NCBI GenBank assembly: GCA_937958375.1
Contig: CALGNY010000203.1
Span: forward strand, 1-9,125
DNA: 9,125 nt
DNA from: an uncultured Bacillaceae bacterium
Lineage (GTDB): Bacteria; Bacillota; Bacilli; Bacillales; Alkalibacillaceae
Reading direction: 5' to 3'
The position numbers and the translations under genes are program-made. Of the stretch, positions 1 through 6,978 are shown piece after piece. Positions within the stretch are counted from its first letter, which is position 1. The number at the start of each line of letters is the position of its first letter. A model generated the notes under the pieces. That model had not been told where the DNA came from. It worked only from the letters and a program-made list of their open reading frames with translations, and did not search any database.

Positions 1-438
1 GAGGAGATCATTGCGATTCATCACATCGGAAGTACGGCGGTACCCAATTTAGATGCCAAGCCAATCATCGATCTGATGCCCATCGTAAAACAGATCAGTC
101 ATGTCGATACTTATGACGACCAAATGAGAGAACTCGGTTACGACCCGAGAGGCGAATATGGAATCGAGGGTCGCAGATATTTTCCAAAAGGTGAAGATCA
201 TCGGACCCACCATGTCCACATGTTTCAAGCTGGGAGCCGCCATATTGAGCGTCATTTGGCTTTCCGAGACTATTTGAAGGAACATCCAGCTGTCAAAGAA
301 CAGTACGGACAATTGAAAAAAACGTTAGCGCAACAATACCCATTCGATATGGAAGCTTATATTCTCGGTAAAAATGATTTCGTCCAATCAACCGAAGAGG
401 CCGCATTGGCTTGGTACAAAAGAAAACAGAACTCCTGA
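1..438 (+). CDS. GrpB family protein (UPF0157), 5' end missing
   Basis: The frame is open from the first base, so the N-terminus lies outside the window; 145 codons are visible before the TGA stop. The visible residues 7-24 contain HHIGSTAVPNLDAKPIIDL, the hallmark of the GrpB family, which has a nucleotidyltransferase-like fold (Gly-Ser followed by an acidic residue). A second conserved patch is HHVHMF followed by RHLAFRDYLKEHP. Full-length members have about 170-180 residues, so roughly 25-35 are missing. The ATG at position 76 lies inside the conserved core and is not the real start. The biochemical role of stand-alone GrpB proteins is poorly known; some members are fused to dephospho-CoA kinase. 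Family assignment is secure, function is not. The gene converges on pepF and ends inside a shared hairpin. Confidence 0.88.
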   Translation, partial: EEIIAIHHIGSTAVPNLDAKPIIDLMPIVKQISHVDTYDDQMRELGYDPRGEYGIEGRRYFPKGEDHRTHHVHMFQAGSRHIERHLAFRDYLKEHPAVKEQYGQLKKTLAQQYPFDMEAYILGKNDFVQSTEEAALAWYKRKQNS

Positions 439-466
439 TAACTCAGAAGTTCTGTTCGAATTTTTT
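425..466. terminator. Bidirectional intrinsic terminator between the GrpB-family gene and pepF
   Basis: AACAGAACT (425-433) pairs perfectly with AGTTCTGTT (448-456). Inside this stem, CTGA and TCAG (435-438 and 443-446) can pair further around a TAAC loop. On the + strand a run of six T follows (461-466). On the - strand the flank reads TTTTCTTTTG. The hairpin can therefore end transcripts from both convergent genes. It overlaps the last codons of the GrpB-family gene, and its + strand T-run overlaps the pepF stop codon. Confidence 0.82.
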
Positions 467-2261
467 ATTCATAGCTTTGTTCAAGTTCATCGATCAGGGA
501 ACCAACATAAGCAACTGCTTTTCTCACGGCATCTGGTGTGGACATGTCGACTCCAGCATATTTCATCAGTTCAAGCGGTGTTTTCGTTCCTCCCATTTTC
601 AGAACGTCCAACCAACGATCGACGGCTGGCTGACCTTCCTCTTTGATTAATCCGTGGATGGCGGTCGAGGCCGTCAACCCAGCAGAATACGTGTATGGAT
701 AAAGCCCCATGTAATAATGCGGCTGGCGCATCCACGTGAGCTTAGCACCTTCATCAATCTCCACCGTATCACCCCAAAAGTTCTGGAGTGCTTCACCTTT
801 CTGCTCGGAAAGTGTTTGGGCAGTCAATGGAATTCCTTTTTCCGCCAAATCATAGACCCGTCGTTGATATTCTCCTTCAAGTAAGTGAGTCACAAAGTTG
901 TGATAATACGTACCGAGCAGTTGTAAAATAACCCAGCGGCGCATCCGCTGATCATTCGTTTGTTCGAGTAAATGATCGGCAAGCAATAATTCATTCAATG
1001 TCGACGGTGCTTCAATGAAATAAGTCGACGGCCGCGTGTTGAAAATGCGTTGGTGCTGGTTCGCGAAATAAAAGTGTCCCGCGTGACCGAGTTCGTGTGC
1101 GAGCGTGAACCCGCCTTGCATATTTCCGGTATACGTCAACAAGATGTATGGATGTGCACCATATGGACTCGAACAGAACGCGCCAGTAGATTTACCGACA
1201 TTATCCGCATAGTCAATCCAGCGCTCATTGATTGCTTTCTTCATCGCTTCGGAATATTCCGGCCCCATAACTTGCAGGGCATCCAAAATCGTATCGCACA
1301 CTTCTTCGTAGCTGGATTTCGGATTGAACTCTGGATCAAGTGGAGCTTTTAAATCAATGAACGACATCTTTTCAAGCCCAAGCTCTCTTTTTTTCAATTT
1401 AGCATAACGCTGCATATGAGGTGCCAACTCTTTTTGGATGACATCCAACTGATTATGATACATTTCCTCCGTGACTTTTTGAGGATGCAATAACATTTCC
1501 GTCACATTTTTATAGCCACGGACCTTCGATAGCGTGACTTGCTTCGTCACCTCGGTTGAATAGGTTGCCGCGAACGTATTTTGATAGTTTTTGAGTGTCT
1601 CGACAAAGGACTGATATGCCTTATGGCGGATGTCCGTATTGGACGACATACTATAATCCTCTTCAAAAAGAGCAAATGAGTTCGGGTACGTTTTCCCTTC
1701 ATGTTCGAAATCGCTGAACTGCATATCCGATGACTTACTCCGCTGATAAATCATGTATGGGGCACTGGTAACTTGTCCGAGCGATGCCAGCACCTTTTCC
1801 GTTTCGGCAGAAAGCGTGTATGGTTTTTCATTCAATAAATCTTCTAGAACAAGCTCGTATTCTTTTAAGTTTTCGTTTTCGTTCAGATAGCTTTCGATCT
1901 TTCCATCAGGCAATGCAAGAATTTCAGATTTGATAAAGGACATAGCTGCTCCGACGCTAGACAAAGTAGCCGCAACCTTCGCAGAATTCGCTTGGTTATC
2001 TGCATTTGTGCCGTCCTCTGAACTGCGTAAATTGGCATACGTGGCAACCAACGTCATTTTTTCCAACAGCTTGGTGTATGCTTCCAAGCAGTCAAAAAGA
2101 ACAGATGCCCCTTCATGCAACCGCCCTTCGAATTGCGTAACTGTCGGCAGCTCATCCTCGAGCTCCATCCGTGCTTCTTCCCAATCGGCAACTGAGGAAA
2201 ATAAATCATCCAAATTCCACGTTTGTTCGACGGGTACTTCAGATCTCTTTAATCGAGCCAT
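465..2261 (-). CDS. pepF: Oligoendopeptidase F, M3 family zinc metallopeptidase
   Basis: This is a cytoplasmic zinc peptidase that cleaves short peptides, with a likely role in peptide turnover. Counting from the ATG at 2261, the protein has 598 residues, normal for the PepF (M3B) group. The zinc motif HELGH is at residues 389-393, preceded by GGFTLA and followed by AGHFYF. The third zinc ligand is probably E417 in FIEAPSTLNE. The N-terminal half is the helical oligopeptidase-F domain, starting with the typical VEQTWNLDDLF. Other family patches are GAFCSSPYG and the C-terminal PYTYSAGL. There is no signal peptide or membrane segment. The frame extends six codons upstream to a TTG at 2279, but the ribosome binding site GGGAGGA lies in those codons, which favours the ATG. 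The gene is a single unit with its own promoter, divergent from gatCAB. The exact physiological substrate is unknown. Confidence 0.95.
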   Translation of the reverse strand: MARLKRSEVPVEQTWNLDDLFSSVADWEEARMELEDELPTVTQFEGRLHEGASVLFDCLEAYTKLLEKMTLVATYANLRSSEDGTNADNQANSAKVAATLSSVGAAMSFIKSEILALPDGKIESYLNENENLKEYELVLEDLLNEKPYTLSAETEKVLASLGQVTSAPYMIYQRSKSSDMQFSDFEHEGKTYPNSFALFEEDYSMSSNTDIRHKAYQSFVETLKNYQNTFAATYSTEVTKQVTLSKVRGYKNVTEMLLHPQKVTEEMYHNQLDVIQKELAPHMQRYAKLKKRELGLEKMSFIDLKAPLDPEFNPKSSYEEVCDTILDALQVMGPEYSEAMKKAINERWIDYADNVGKSTGAFCSSPYGAHPYILLTYTGNMQGGFTLAHELGHAGHFYFANQHQRIFNTRPSTYFIEAPSTLNELLLADHLLEQTNDQRMRRWVILQLLGTYYHNFVTHLLEGEYQRRVYDLAEKGIPLTAQTLSEQKGEALQNFWGDTVEIDEGAKLTWMRQPHYYMGLYPYTYSAGLTASTAIHGLIKEEGQPAVDRWLDVLKMGGTKTPLELMKYAGVDMSTPDAVRKAVAYVGSLIDELEQSYE

Positions 2262-2270
2262 ATCTCGAAT

Positions 2271-2277
2271 TCCTCCC
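2271..2277 (-). promoter_or_regulatory. Ribosome binding site that sets the pepF start
   Basis: On the - strand the sequence reads GGGAGGA, nine bases before the ATG at 2261. It lies within the upstream TTG-initiated extension of the same frame, so translation most likely begins at the ATG giving MARLKRSEVP, not at the TTG. Confidence 0.8.
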
Positions 2278-2302
2278 AATAAACTATTTCGTGATACTAA
2301 GT

Positions 2303-2331
2303 ATTATAAAGGAAATTGATTGATTTGTCAG
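2303..2331 (-). promoter_or_regulatory. Sigma-A promoter for pepF
   Basis: On the - strand a -35 element CTGACA (2326-2331, five of six matches to TTGACA) is followed after exactly 17 bases by a perfect -10 element TATAAT (2303-2308). Transcription would start near 2296, leaving a leader of about 35 bases. No operator-like inverted repeat was seen around it. Confidence 0.8.
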
Positions 2332-2377
2332 TCGAATCTTACTATTTAATAGGATATTTGGGAAGGTTGATAGATCG

Positions 2378-2545
2378 ATTGTACGGCAACAGTCGCTTAT
2401 TGCGCGGGTAGCACGAATAATTGCACGGCTTCCCGAAATAATCGCACGGCTTACGAGAATAATTGCACGGCTTCCTAAAAAAATTGCGCGGGTAGCTCGA
2501 ATAAATGCACGGCTCCCCAAAATAATTGCACGTCTAACTACAATC
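2378..2545. repeat. Array of eight imperfect 21-bp direct repeats
   Basis: Units start at 2378, 2399, 2420, 2441, 2462, 2483, 2504 and 2525, all exactly 21 bases apart. The common core is close to ATTGCACGGCTTCC followed by an A-rich tail such as GAAATA. Two unit types are visible. Units at 2399 and 2483 carry GCGCGGGTAGC and are nearly identical to each other. Units at 2420, 2441, 2462 and 2504 carry GCACGGCT. The first unit (2378) and the last (2525) are degenerate. The period is a multiple of three, so one - strand frame stays open and would encode a seven-residue repeat (SRAII-type), but that frame has no usable ribosome binding site. The period also equals two turns of B-DNA. Function is unknown. 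There are no unique spacers, so it is not a CRISPR array. Confidence 0.9.
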
Positions 2546-2591
2546 ATCTTCATAACAAAAAGTTAGCCACCCGCACCAACTCCACTTATCG

Positions 2592-2621
2592 TTGCCATGA
2601 CAATGGTTGTTTTGCTATGAT
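2592..2621 (+). promoter_or_regulatory. Extended -10 promoter for the gatCAB operon
   Basis: TTGCCA (2592-2597, four of six matches to TTGACA) and TATGAT (2616-2621, five of six matches to TATAAT) are separated by 18 bases. The -10 is preceded by TGC, giving an extended TGN -10 element that would compensate for the weaker -35 and the long spacer. Transcription would start near 2628. A short inverted repeat, CCAT-GACA-ATGG (2595-2606), overlaps the 3' part of the -35 and the spacer, but it is too small to call an operator. Confidence 0.65.
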
Positions 2622-2694
2622 AGAGAGTATTGTAAGGTTATTTTGATGTATGAATTGAGTCGATAAATGGAATCGTTTTAGTGGAGGTGCAAGG

Positions 2695-2988
2695 ATGTCT
2701 AAAAAAATTACGACAGAAGATGTAAAACATGTCGCGCATTTGGCGAGACTTGCGATTACGGATGAAGAAGCGGAGAAATATAGTGAGCAGTTAAGCTCAA
2801 TCATTGATTTTTCCGAGCAATTGAATGAAGTCGACACTAGTAATGTCGAGCCGATGACCCATGTCTTGGATATGAAGAACGTGTTTCGTGAAGATGAACC
2901 GAAGGACTGGATTACGAAAGAGGAAGCACTGAAGAACGCACCAGATCAAAAAGACGGCCAGTTCCGTGTGCCATCGATTTTGGATTAA
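2695..2988 (+). CDS. gatC: Asp-tRNA(Asn)/Glu-tRNA(Gln) amidotransferase subunit C
   Basis: GatC is the small subunit of the GatCAB amidotransferase. It wraps around the interface of GatA and GatB and stabilises the complex that converts Glu-tRNA-Gln (and, in species lacking asparaginyl-tRNA synthetase, Asp-tRNA-Asn) to the amidated form. The protein has 97 residues, the normal family length. Recognisable features are the N-terminal VKHVAHLARLAITDEE and the central NVEPMTHVLDMKNVFRED, with the C-terminal GQFRVPSIL. The start is supported by GGAGGTG (2683-2689) five bases upstream of the ATG. It is first in the operon, and gatA starts 12 bases after its stop. Confidence 0.96.
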   Translation: MSKKITTEDVKHVAHLARLAITDEEAEKYSEQLSSIIDFSEQLNEVDTSNVEPMTHVLDMKNVFREDEPKDWITKEEALKNAPDQKDGQFRVPSILD

Positions 2989-3000
2989 GGAGGGAATCAA

Positions 3001-4476
3001 GTGTCTTTATTAGATTTGACTATCAAAGAGCTTCAGGAAAAGTTAAGCAATAAAGAGATCACCGTTACCGAATTGACTCAAGCATGCTTCGATCGGATTG
3101 AAGAAACGGATGGTCAAGTGAAAGCATTCCTTACATTAAATAAAGAGGATGCATTAGCACAAGCCAAGAAAATGGACGAGGAAGGCATCGATGCAGACCA
3201 ATTCCCGTTATTCGGTATGCCGATCGGAATCAAAGATAACATCATGACAAAAGATTTGAAAACGACATGTGCAAGTGAATTTCTCAGCAATTTTGAAGAT
3301 CCACTTTATGATGCCACGGTTGTAACCAAACTGAAAGAAGCGAAAGCGATCAACATCGGAAAACTCAACATGGACGAGTTTGCGATGGGTTCTTCAACTG
3401 AAAACTCTGCGTTTCAGCTGACGACCAACCCATGGAATAAAGACTATGTCCCTGGAGGTTCAAGCGGAGGCTCAGCGGCAGCGGTCGCAGCAGGCCAAGT
3501 TCCGTTTGCGTTAGGATCTGACACGGGTGGTTCAGTTCGTGAGCCTGCTTCGTATTGTGGCGTCGTTGGGATGAAACCTACATATGGAAGGGTTTCTCGT
3601 TTTGGTTTAGTCGCTTTTGCTTCATCACTTGACCAAATTGGACCGATTACGCGCAGTGTGGAAGACAACGCACGGATCCTGGAAGTCATTTCAGGTGTCG
3701 ATGAAATGGACGCCACCAGTGCAAATCTGGAGGTGCCACGGTTCCGCGACGCTTTGACGGGTGATGTCAAAGGCTTAAAAATCGCTGTGCCAAAAGAGTA
3801 TTTCCAAGAGGGCGTCGACGATCAGGTTGCTGAAAAAATCAATGAAGCGATCGATATTTTGAAAGACCTAGGTGCGGAAGTGGATGAAGTTTCATTGCCA
3901 CACTCGAAATACGCCATTGCCGCGTACTACATGCTGGCTTCATCCGAAGCATCGGCGAACCTCGCTCGCTTTGACGGTGTCCGTTTCGGAAAACGCTCGG
4001 AAAAAGCGGACAATATGATCGACATGTTCAAGCTTTCCAGAAGTGAAGGGTTCGGTGAGGAAGTCAAACGCCGGATCATGCTCGGAACATTTGCTCTAAG
4101 CTCAGGCTACTACGATGCTTATTATAAAAAAGCACAACAAGTCCGCCGCCTGATTACAGAGGATTTTGAAAAAGTTTTTGAAGACTATGATGTCATTGTT
4201 GGTCCAACGTCCCCGACAACGGCCTTTAAAATCGGGGATCAAATCGATGATCCACTGACGATGTATGCGAACGATATCTTGACGATTCCGGTCAACTTAG
4301 CGGGTGTTCCGGCAATTTCTGTGCCATGTGGTTTCCACCCGGAAAACAACATGCCAGTCGGACTCCAAATCATCGGAAAACACTTTGATGAGAACACGGT
4401 TTACCGTGTCGCGCATGCGTACGAACATAAAACCCATCACAACAAGCAAAAGCCAGTCATTGGGGGTGTCAATTAA
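3001..4476 (+). CDS. gatA: Glutamyl-tRNA(Gln) amidotransferase subunit A
   Basis: GatA is the amidase-signature glutaminase subunit: it releases ammonia from glutamine, which passes to GatB. The protein has 491 residues against about 485 usual. The catalytic triad of the family can be read directly: K78 in GIKDNI, the cis-serine S154 in GGSSGGSAAAVAAG, and the nucleophile S178 in GSDTGGSVREPAS. The following GVVGMKPTYGRVSRFGLVAFASSLDQIGPI is typical in order and spacing. The start codon is GTG, supported by AAGGAGGG (2987-2994), which overlaps the gatC stop and lies six bases upstream. The residue after the nucleophile motif arginine is E where many relatives have Q (RQPAS); this is minor. 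Its TAA stop overlaps the gatB ATG by one base, which suggests translational coupling. Confidence 0.97.
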   Translation: MSLLDLTIKELQEKLSNKEITVTELTQACFDRIEETDGQVKAFLTLNKEDALAQAKKMDEEGIDADQFPLFGMPIGIKDNIMTKDLKTTCASEFLSNFEDPLYDATVVTKLKEAKAINIGKLNMDEFAMGSSTENSAFQLTTNPWNKDYVPGGSSGGSAAAVAAGQVPFALGSDTGGSVREPASYCGVVGMKPTYGRVSRFGLVAFASSLDQIGPITRSVEDNARILEVISGVDEMDATSANLEVPRFRDALTGDVKGLKIAVPKEYFQEGVDDQVAEKINEAIDILKDLGAEVDEVSLPHSKYAIAAYYMLASSEASANLARFDGVRFGKRSEKADNMIDMFKLSRSEGFGEEVKRRIMLGTFALSSGYYDAYYKKAQQVRRLITEDFEKVFEDYDVIVGPTSPTTAFKIGDQIDDPLTMYANDILTIPVNLAGVPAISVPCGFHPENNMPVGLQIIGKHFDENTVYRVAHAYEHKTHHNKQKPVIGGVN

Positions 4477-5906
4477 TGAATTTCGAAACGATTATTGGAC
4501 TTGAAGTGCACGTCGAACTCAAAACGAATTCAAAAATCTTTAGCCCAAGCCCAAACGCATTCGGAGCCGACCCAAACGCCAATGTGAACCCGATCGACCT
4601 AGGCTATCCAGGTGTTTTGCCTGTACTCAATAAGGAAGCAGTCGATTTTGCGATGCGTGCTGCCATGGCACTCAACTGTGAAATCGCAACCGATACAAAA
4701 TTTGATCGAAAAAATTATTTCTATCCGGATAATCCGAAAGCTTACCAGATTTCTCAATTCGACAAGCCGATCGGTGAAAACGGCTGGATTGAAATTGAAG
4801 TCGACGGCAAGAAAAAACGTATCGGAATTACCCGTCTGCACATGGAGGAAGACGCTGGGAAACTGACCCACGGGGACGATGGCTATTCGTATGTGGACTA
4901 TAACCGCCAAGGAACACCACTGATCGAGATTGTTTCTGAGCCTGATATGCGCACGCCGGAAGAAGCGTATGCGTATTTGGAAAAACTCCGCAACATTATT
5001 CAGTTTACTGGCGTGTCGGATGTAAAAATGCAAGAGGGGTCACTTCGTTGTGATGCGAACCTGTCACTCCGACCGATCGGCCAAGAAGAATTCGGGATGA
5101 AAACGGAGCTGAAAAACCTGAACTCGTTCAACTTCGTTCGCCAAGGACTTGAGTTTGAACAAAAACGCCAAGAAAAAGTGTTGCGTTCAGGAGGAGAAAT
5201 CCTTCAAGAAACACGAAGATATGACGAAAAAACAAAAGAGACGATTTTGATGCGTGTCAAGGAAGGCTCGGATGATTATCGCTACTTCCCTGAACCAGAC
5301 CTCGTTCCGCTGTATATCGACGATGCGTGGAAAGAGCGCGTTCGCCAGTCGATTCCGGAGCTGCCTGAAGCACGTAAGAAACGTTATGTCGAAGAACTAG
5401 AGCTTGATCAATATGACGCGGAAGTATTGACCACAACCAAGGAAATGTCCGATTTCTTTGAAGAAACAATCGAACATGGCGCCGATCCAAAACAAGCGAC
5501 AAACTGGTTGATGGGTGACATCTCTGCTCATATGAACAAAAAACAACTAGAATTGGACGACTTGAACGTCACCCCAGAAAGCTTGGCCAAAATGATCAAG
5601 CTGATCGAAGAAGGTACGTTATCTTCCAAGCTAGCCAAAAAAGTCATCACAGAATTGATGAATAAAGGTGGCGATCCAGAGAAAATCGTCAAAGAAAAAG
5701 GGCTTGTTCAAATTTCAGACGAGAATCAACTACGTGAAATCATCACGGGTGTTCTCGATGAAAACGAACAATCCATCGAGGACTATAAAAACGGAAAAGA
5801 CCGTGCGCTCGGTTTCCTTGTCGGCCAAGTCATGAAAAAGACAAAAGGGCAAGCGAACCCACCGATGGTCAATAAAATCCTAAAAGAAGAAATCGACAAG
5901 CGCTAA
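4476..5906 (+). CDS. gatB: Aspartyl/glutamyl-tRNA amidotransferase subunit B
   Basis: GatB carries the kinase and transamidation site: it phosphorylates the misacylated Glu on tRNA-Gln and amidates it with ammonia delivered from GatA. The protein has 476 residues, the normal length. The N-terminal catalytic domain (about 1-290) shows GLEVHVEL with E10 and H12, PGVLPVLN, YFYPDNPKAYQISQ, GITRLHMEEDAGK with E124/E125, and DYNRQGTPLIEIVSEPD with E151. These acidic and histidine positions match metal-binding residues described for the Staphylococcus enzyme. QEGSLRCDANLS follows. A helical middle part leads to a C-terminal YqeY-like tRNA-binding domain (about 330-476) ending in ALGFLVGQVMKKTKGQANP. 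The ribosome binding site GGGGGTG (4462-4468) lies within the end of gatA. The ATG overlaps the gatA stop in TAATG. Confidence 0.97.
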   Translation: MNFETIIGLEVHVELKTNSKIFSPSPNAFGADPNANVNPIDLGYPGVLPVLNKEAVDFAMRAAMALNCEIATDTKFDRKNYFYPDNPKAYQISQFDKPIGENGWIEIEVDGKKKRIGITRLHMEEDAGKLTHGDDGYSYVDYNRQGTPLIEIVSEPDMRTPEEAYAYLEKLRNIIQFTGVSDVKMQEGSLRCDANLSLRPIGQEEFGMKTELKNLNSFNFVRQGLEFEQKRQEKVLRSGGEILQETRRYDEKTKETILMRVKEGSDDYRYFPEPDLVPLYIDDAWKERVRQSIPELPEARKKRYVEELELDQYDAEVLTTTKEMSDFFEETIEHGADPKQATNWLMGDISAHMNKKQLELDDLNVTPESLAKMIKLIEEGTLSSKLAKKVITELMNKGGDPEKIVKEKGLVQISDENQLREIITGVLDENEQSIEDYKNGKDRALGFLVGQVMKKTKGQANPPMVNKILKEEIDKR

Positions 5907-5972
5907 TCGAATGAAATAGACACCTCAGAATAAGCTTAATAGAAAGAGTAATTGCTGAACGAAGGTGAGAGA

Positions 5973-6887
5973 ATGAAACGTGCTCGTGTCATTTATAACC
6001 CGACATCTGGCAAAGAAGGGATGCGAAAATATTTGCCGGATGTCCTTGAATTGTTGGAGAAAGCAGGCTATGAAGCATCTGCCCATGCAACGACCGGAGA
6101 ACACGATGCTACGAAAGCAGCGCAAATAGCCTGCGAACGCGAGTATGACATTGTGGTCGCTGCTGGTGGGGATGGGACTCTGAATGAAGTCATCCATGGC
6201 TTTGCCCACCAGCCTTATCGGCCAAAACTAGGGATTTTACCTATGGGGACGACAAACGATTTCGCAAGAGCATTAAAACTGCCGCGAGATCCCAAACAAG
6301 CGACGGAATTAATCATCGAAGGCTTTTCCAAGAAACTTGATATCGGAAAAGTAAATGATAAGCATTTCATGAATATCGCTGGTGGTGGAAAATTGACCGA
6401 ATTGACCTATGAGACCTCCAGTAAACAGAAAGCACTGATCGGTCAGCTGGCTTATTATCTAAAGGGAATTGAGATGCTGCCGTCATTACGACCGGCATCC
6501 GTCAAAATCGAATACGACGGAAAAGTCTGTGAAGGAGAAATCATGCTCTTCCTCGTCGCCAATACCAATTCCATTGCAGGCTTTGAAAAATTGGCGCCAA
6601 ACGCCGTGATGAATGATGGATACTTCGATCTATTGATCTTGAAAAAAACCAATCTAGCTGAATTTTTATTGCTGGCGAACAAAGCCTTGCGTGGTCAGCA
6701 CATTCATGACGATAAAGTCATTTACACCCATGCCAAACACATCGTCGTCGAACCGAAAGACGATCTGTTGCTGAATTTGGATGGCGAATATGGAGGGAAA
6801 CTTCCTGGAACATTCGTGAACTTGCATAAACATATCGAGTTTTTTGTTCCAAGAGAGCATTTTGAAGAAACAGTGGAATCAGATTAA
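5973..6887 (+). CDS. dgkB: Soluble diacylglycerol kinase (DgkB/YerQ type)
   Basis: This enzyme phosphorylates diacylglycerol to phosphatidic acid in the cytoplasm. In Gram-positive bacteria it recycles diacylglycerol released during lipoteichoic acid synthesis. The protein has 304 residues, the usual length. The nucleotide-binding core shows YNPTSGK (8-14), VVAAGGDGTLNEVIHG with GGDGT at 65-69, and LPMGTTNDFARAL. The DgkB-specific lipid domain follows, with FMNIAGGGKLTELTYE, NTNSIAGFEKLAPNAVMNDG and LDGEYGG, where D270 corresponds to the expected catalytic base. The frame extends upstream to a TTG at 5952, but AAGGTGAG (5962-5969) directly before the ATG at 5973 fixes the start at MKRARVIYNP. 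It lies 66 bases after gatB without a terminator between, so some transcription from the gatCAB promoter is likely. It could instead be annotated as a generic YegS/BmrU-family lipid kinase, but the motif set fits DgkB best. Confidence 0.93.
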   Translation: MKRARVIYNPTSGKEGMRKYLPDVLELLEKAGYEASAHATTGEHDATKAAQIACEREYDIVVAAGGDGTLNEVIHGFAHQPYRPKLGILPMGTTNDFARALKLPRDPKQATELIIEGFSKKLDIGKVNDKHFMNIAGGGKLTELTYETSSKQKALIGQLAYYLKGIEMLPSLRPASVKIEYDGKVCEGEIMLFLVANTNSIAGFEKLAPNAVMNDGYFDLLILKKTNLAEFLLLANKALRGQHIHDDKVIYTHAKHIVVEPKDDLLLNLDGEYGGKLPGTFVNLHKHIEFFVPREHFEETVESD

Positions 6888-6945
6888 AGAAAAGTAGTTC
6901 AGTGATTGAGCATATAATGCCTTTTCACTGAACTACTTTTTTGTC
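6888..6945. terminator. Strong terminator after dgkB, probably bidirectional
   Basis: AAAGTAGTTCAGTGA (6891-6905) pairs perfectly with TCACTGAACTACTTT (6925-6939), a 15-bp stem. The 19-base loop can itself form GCAT/ATGC (6910-6913 with 6917-6920). A T-run (6937-6942, then GTCT) follows on the + strand. On the - strand the flank reads CTTTTCTTTAATC, so it could also end transcripts from the convergent small gene at 6979-7161. It closes the gatCAB-dgkB transcription unit. Confidence 0.9.
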
Positions 6946-6978
6946 TAATTCGCGATAACAAAATGAAACGGAAGTTGA

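Larger units (their letters stand above)
2262..2694. other. Gene-free region between divergent pepF and gatC
   Basis: About 430 bases lie between the two divergent start codons. The contents are the pepF ribosome binding site and promoter (2271-2331), a short AT-rich stretch, the 21-bp repeat array (2378-2545), about 45 bases with no recognised element (2546-2591), the gatCAB promoter (2592-2621) and a leader of about 65 bases ending in the gatC ribosome binding site. I see no hairpin with a T-run, T-box or riboswitch architecture in the leader. Short frames here are not supported as genes. Confidence 0.75.

Noticed and set aside
1930..2319. 129-residue + strand frame antisense to pepF
   Set aside because: The translation is low-complexity in part (serine run) and opposite a well-supported gene; its end runs through the pepF promoter.
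2378..2545. CRISPR array
   Set aside because: The 21-base units are contiguous and imperfect, with no unique spacers between identical repeats, and no cas genes are nearby.
2284..2553. Protein-coding gene on the - strand through the repeat array
   Set aside because: There is no ribosome binding site, the frame overlaps the pepF promoter, and openness is explained by a repeat period divisible by three.
2595..2606. Operator at the gatCAB promoter (CCAT-GACA-ATGG)
   Set aside because: Only four paired bases per arm, which is expected by chance.
2622..2694. T-box or riboswitch leader before gatC
   Set aside because: The leader is under 70 bases and shows no T-box motif, no antiterminator structure and no hairpin with a T-run.
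4599..5033. 144-residue frame on the - strand inside gatB
   Set aside because: It is antisense to the highly conserved catalytic domain of gatB and has no recognisable motif.
5907..5972. Separate promoter for dgkB
   Set aside because: TAGACA (5915-5920) resembles a -35, but no acceptable -10 lies 16-18 bases downstream (only TAGAAA). Read-through from gatB is simpler.
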